Shown: piece after piece, positions 60,817-64,000 of the stretch
Position numbering within the stretch: position 1 is the stretch's first letter
Layout: each line of letters starts with the position of its first letter
Assembly: GCA_003254885.1 (NCBI GenBank)
Contig: QANT01006776.1
Coordinates: 16,229 to 80,228, forward strand
Origin: Purshia tridentata
Lineage: Eukaryota; Streptophyta; Magnoliopsida; Rosales; Rosaceae
DNA length: 64,000 nt
Direction: 5' to 3'
Position numbers and translations under genes: made by a program
The notes under the pieces: generated by a model
Database searches by the model: none
What the model was told of the DNA's origin: nothing
The model's input: only the letters and a program-made list of their open reading frames with translations

Positions 60817-61563
60817 GAATATTCATAGACTTATAACTAGTGTATTTAAAGTAGGAATGGGTTCCTCTTTTTTGGTTTTTGTTTGCCATGTACGCGTTAA
60901 TGTCTCAATTATTATCTCTTATTACTTAAAAAACATGCATGCTTCTAATTTGCACTTAAATATATGGTTAGTACGTAAGGGTAATCGATCAGATGTAAAC
61001 TAGCTAATTTGAGGGTATGGAAAAGAATTCTGAGCATATATTAGAAGTATGTTTTTATTTTTTCAATATGGTCGAGGAGGATTTAAACTTGAAACTTGTA
61101 AAATATAATGGTAAAAAAATAAACTATTAAACTAATAACTAGTAGGTAAAGAAGCGCACTTTAACTGTTTATGTTGTTTATGTGCAAGTGCTTATTACAC
61201 ACCTTTCATTTGAGTATATTATATATACTCATAATATTACATCTAAATTATTCCGATTCACTTAACCATTAGAAAAATTAAATAACTTTATTCTTCTCGA
61301 TCTACCTCTAATTAGTTTGGAGCTACAATGAGTATGGCTCAAAAGCACAAGGATAATGAGTTACACATAGATGCATGCAAAAGCTAGTACGTACCTGTTT
61401 GAGAGATGATAATTTTTGGATTCATATATCTTAGCCTAAAAATTCACCTTAATTATAGTCCATACAACGTACGTACTAATCATAAAAGCAAAATACTAGT
61501 CTACTATTAATTATACACGTGGGTGAGCTCCCTTATTAAAAATATGATACCCCGGGCCTAACA
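60817..61563. other. Intergenic, MITE to the DMP gene
   Basis: AT-rich. The end near 61563 is the 3' side of the minus-strand DMP frame. Nothing else is recognised. Confidence 0.55.
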
Positions 61564-62265
61564 TTACGTCGCCCTGCCTGTGTAGCCAATCCCTTTACGT
61601 TTAGTAGGGAAAATTGTGAACAAGAAACTGGAGAAAGTCCCAGCCACCAAAGGCAAATACGTAACCAGTGAATACTTCAATTCTTCTTTTGAATTAGGAA
61701 AGTAGCAGCTCTGCAATTCCGAGCTGCTGAAAGCAAAGATCAAGAACACAAACACCGATACAAACGCATGAAAGAAGTCCGTCGCCGTAATGTGCAACTT
61801 CTTCAAGTCATCCCGAATCTTGTTTATCTCTTCATCGTTGTCGTAGTTGAAAACAAAGAGGCCTTTGCCACCTTTGAAGGTGGCAATGCCGTAGTACACT
61901 TTTTTCTCGCATTCGTGGCTGTCAGTGAAGGAAGAGAGGAAGCATATGATGGAACAAACCACCATAACGCATGCCACAAGGTATTGGTTAAAAACATGAC
62001 ATCTGCCATTATTGAAGGGTGATGAGAGTGAAGGTGTGATGGCTTGGAATGCAAGAACTGTGCCTGTGGGTAGGAGGTTTGCAAGGCTTCCTACACGGCT
62101 TAATGCATTTTGGTGTTTTTGGTCGACCTTTCGTGATTGAGTATTACGTTGTTCTTGTTGATCATGACCAGCTGGTGGTGGAGTAGGGGGGGTCAGGGTG
62201 GGGTAATTGCTCTTGCTCTGATGCTGGAGAAGATGAAGATGGTACTTGGTAATTTTGGTTAACAA
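61564..62265 (-). CDS. DMP (DUF679) membrane protein, start codon not found
   Basis: An open frame of 233 codons ends at 61564. The DUF679 core starts near SRVGSLANLLPTGTVLAFQAITPS and has four hydrophobic segments (about 60-80, 93-112, 159-182 and 196-216). CSIICFLSSFTDSHE, VYYGIATFKG and a final FPTKRKGIGY are typical of DMPs. By family knowledge DMPs are ER, tonoplast or plasma-membrane proteins linked to membrane remodelling, senescence and, for some members, gamete fusion. The frame has no ATG before the second membrane segment: the 5' limit is a TTG, and a TAA lies three codons upstream. A copia LTR starts only ~60-115 bp further upstream, so the true start may have been cut off. Treat it as a possibly broken gene. 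Confidence 0.75.
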   Translation of the reverse strand: MLTKITKYHLHLLQHQSKSNYPTLTPPTPPPAGHDQQEQRNTQSRKVDQKHQNALSRVGSLANLLPTGTVLAFQAITPSLSSPFNNGRCHVFNQYLVACVMVVCSIICFLSSFTDSHECEKKVYYGIATFKGGKGLFVFNYDNDEEINKIRDDLKKLHITATDFFHAFVSVFVFLIFAFSSSELQSCYFPNSKEELKYSLVTYLPLVAGTFSSFLFTIFPTKRKGIGYTGRAT

Positions 62266-62322
62266 GTGGGGTTAATGAGTTTATGTGTAGCAAGATTGGC
62301 TCAATTACCTTGAGGTTTAAGG

Positions 62323-62842
62323 TGTTGACAATTACAAATCAAATAAGGTGGCTGATTTCTTTCACATGGGTTGGTGGTTGTTGAAAAATTACAATCAAAT
62401 AAGGTGGCTGATTTCACATGGGTTGGTGGCTGCCTTCATGAATAAAGTCCACATTTGGTTTCTACTTTGTCTTGGTTTCACACTAATTTGCATAAGTACG
62501 GTGGCTGCTTTTCTTCATCTATGCATGCTATGTTTTAGTTTTCTACATCTAGATAGGATAGCTCTACCTTTATTTATTGTGTTCACTTGACTTTTACAAC
62601 TTAGATGCTTAAATCCTTGTATGACTTTTATGTACCAGCTGCCTATATAAGGCACGACCTTGTATGTTTGTTATATCAACTCAATCAGAGTTAATCAATA
62701 AGAAAGAGTGTTGCTCCTTTCAAGTTCTCCTTTCCCGTGACTTATTTTTGTTTTCCTTTGTGAGAGTGTGTGAGAGGTGTGATCAAGTTTGTAAACTTAT
62801 CACCCATACTTTTGGTATTAGTTTGTAAACTCAAGACCAACA
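62323..62842 (+). repeat. 5' LTR of the copia element
   Basis: It begins TGTTGA and ends CA just before the primer-binding site. A TATATAAG box lies at 62644-62651 and an AATAAG poly(A)-like signal near 62697. The first 56 bp (from 62323) recur from 62379, so the exact 5' edge could be either TGTTGA. The 3' LTR is outside the window. Confidence 0.7.
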
Positions 62843-62845
62843 AAG

Positions 62846-62857
62846 TGGTATCAGAGC
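62846..62857 (+). other. Primer-binding site, initiator tRNA-Met
   Basis: TGGTATCAGAGC is the complement of the 3' end of plant initiator tRNA-Met. It lies three bases after the LTR end, which is standard for copia elements. Confidence 0.93.
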
Positions 62858-62885
62858 CTTAATTGCTTAACAGCAGTCTAGAGGC

Positions 62886-64000
62886 ATGTCTTCCAATATG
62901 GTGCAAATGCAAGTTCCAATATTGAAGAAGGAAAACTATGAGAAATGGTGTATTCAATTCAAAGCTCTCTTTGGATCCCAAGATCTTTGGGAGATTGTCA
63001 ATAGTGGGTATGTTGAACCCACTCCGGAGGAAGAGGCCACTTACACCGCTGAGCAAAGAAACACTCTCAGAGACCAAAGGAAGAAAGACAAGAAGGCTCT
63101 GTATCTAATCTATCAAGGATTAGACGATTCAACCTTCGAGAAAATTACTGAAGCAACGACAAGCAAGGAAGTGTGGGAAATTCTCAAAAACATATTCAAA
63201 GGTGTTGATCGTGTTATGAGAATACGGCTTCAGTCATTAAGGGCCGACTTCGAATCTGCCCATATGAATGAAGGAGAAGATGTCTCCAACTACTATTCAC
63301 GATTAATTTCAATTGTGAATCAAATGAAGCGAAATGGAGAAAAAGTTGATGATGTTCGTGTTATGGAGAAAATTCTTCGATCCCTCACACACAACTTTGA
63401 GCATGTGGTGACGGCAATTGAAGAATCAAAAAACTTGGAGGAAATAAGTGCAGAAGAGTTGCTGGGATCTCTTAGAGTTCATGAACAACGCATTCAGAAG
63501 AATGTGGGTTCTACATCACTAGACCAAGCTTTGGAGTCAAAGTTAAATCTTGACAAACCAAAGGGAGGTCGTAGCATTTTTCATTCACGGCGTGGAGGTT
63601 ACAACTATCGTGGACGAGGTCGAGGTCGATGGCATGAAAACCAAAGGGAGGTCGTAGCATTTTTCATTCACGGTGTGGAGGTTCCAACTATCGTGGACGA
63701 GGTCGAGGTCGAGATCGATGGCATGGCAACGCAGAAAATCGTGGTCCATCTCAAGAAAGGAGATATTCATTTGATCAAAGAAAAAAAAATGTCCAATGCT
63801 ACAACTGCAAACAGTTTGGACACTATGCCTCAAATTGCTCTTACAAGAATAATGANTCTTGTTGAAGTATCTAACAATATGAGTAATGATTCAACTCTCT
63901 TGTTAGTTCACAATGATTCTGATGGTCAACATGATGCTTGGTACCTTGACTCTGGTGCAAGCAACCATATGTGTGGAAGAAAAGAATTCTTTGTTGAACT
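62886..64000 (+). CDS. Copia gag-pol frame, partial, rearranged
   Basis: The frame starts at 62886 and has a UBN2/retrotran_gag_2-type capsid (LKKENYEKWCIQFKA; RLQSLRADFES; MEKILRSL). An Arg/Gly-rich segment comes next. From about 63641, a duplicated 83-bp unit pushes the Arg/Gly and CCHC zinc-knuckle sequence (CYNCKQFGHYASNC) into another frame. The original frame stays open, without the knuckle, to the protease motif DAWYLDSGASNHM at the window end. An unknown base (N) at 63856 lies near where the frames would have to meet again. A normal polyprotein cannot be read as is. Confidence 0.8.
   Translation, partial: MSSNMVQMQVPILKKENYEKWCIQFKALFGSQDLWEIVNSGYVEPTPEEEATYTAEQRNTLRDQRKKDKKALYLIYQGLDDSTFEKITEATTSKEVWEILKNIFKGVDRVMRIRLQSLRADFESAHMNEGEDVSNYYSRLISIVNQMKRNGEKVDDVRVMEKILRSLTHNFEHVVTAIEESKNLEEISAEELLGSLRVHEQRIQKNVGSTSLDQALESKLNLDKPKGGRSIFHSRRGGYNYRGRGRGRWHENQREVVAFFIHGVEVPTIVDEVEVEIDGMATQKIVVHLKKGDIHLIKEKKMSNATTANSLDTMPQIALTRIMXLVEVSNNMSNDSTLLLVHNDSDGQHDAWYLDSGASNHMCGRKEFFVE
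63558..63723 (+). repeat. 83-bp direct duplication in gag
   Basis: The unit beginning CCAAAGGGAGGTCGTAGC at 63558 recurs at 63641. Because 83 is not a multiple of three, the second copy is out of frame. The copies differ at only a few bases. Confidence 0.88.

Larger units (their letters stand above)
62323..64000 (+). mobile_element. Ty1/copia LTR retrotransposon, 5' part
   Basis: The order is a 5' LTR (about 62323-62842), a primer-binding site, a gag region from 62886, a displaced zinc knuckle, and the start of pol with a protease-type motif (YLDSGASNHM). The element runs off the window. Its gag region carries an 83-bp duplication. Orientation is opposite to the DMP gene next to it. Confidence 0.9.

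Noticed and set aside
61768-62022. Plus-strand frame opposite the DMP gene
   Set aside because: Shadow of the DUF679 frame without its own features.

Overview
The window is nuclear DNA of a flowering plant, a eudicot. It is AT-rich, its genes are split into many short exons, and it encodes plastid proteins and two nuclear-type tRNAs. A Rosaceae/Prunus-like source is a guess from gene compactness and repeat style. Exons were joined by hand from reading phase, splice signals and family knowledge; no search was run.

Layout. 0-9 kb: a TRM11-type tRNA methyltransferase (-) head-to-head with an RZ-1A-type RNA-binding protein (+), then a one-exon vacuolar-iron-transporter-like gene (-). 9.1-11.9 kb: intergenic, with a 968-bp MITE-like element flanked by TAA repeats. 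11.9-26.7 kb: an 18-exon branched-chain-aminotransferase-like fusion protein (-), an EEF2KMT/FAM86-type lysine methyltransferase (-) and, divergently, a kinesin-1 (+). 27.8-41.6 kb: a lone GDSL first exon and a full GDSL esterase gene (+), TLP18.3 (-) head-to-head with a PsbP-domain lumen protein (+), and a vacuolar NHX antiporter (+). 42.2-57.9 kb: a Tim44-like/mL45 mitochondrial protein (+), a small unknown gene with a decayed tandem copy, glutathione synthetase (+), a DUF1068 Golgi-type protein (-) and an AT74-type phosphoglycerate-mutase-like gene (-). 58.7-64 kb: tRNA-Ala(CGC), tRNA-Ser(UGA), a small MITE, a DMP (DUF679) frame without an ATG, and the 5' part of a Ty1/copia element that runs off the end.

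Most genes are housekeeping or plastid genes rather than one pathway. Three head-to-head pairs (TRM11/RZ-1A, EEF2KMT/KIN-1, TLP18.3/PsbP) have short shared promoters. The best second looks are in splicing and gene birth or decay: a near-perfect AT-AC (U12) intron in GSH2, a probable U12 GT-AG intron in KIN-1, a GC-AG intron in TRM11, a GT-to-GA donor change in EEF2KMT, an orphan GDSL first exon with the same length and phase as the real one, an intronic 153-bp duplication that may hold a structured RNA, and a DMP gene apparently beheaded beside a copia LTR. I saw no CRISPR array, no bacterial-type system and no clearly new multi-gene system.
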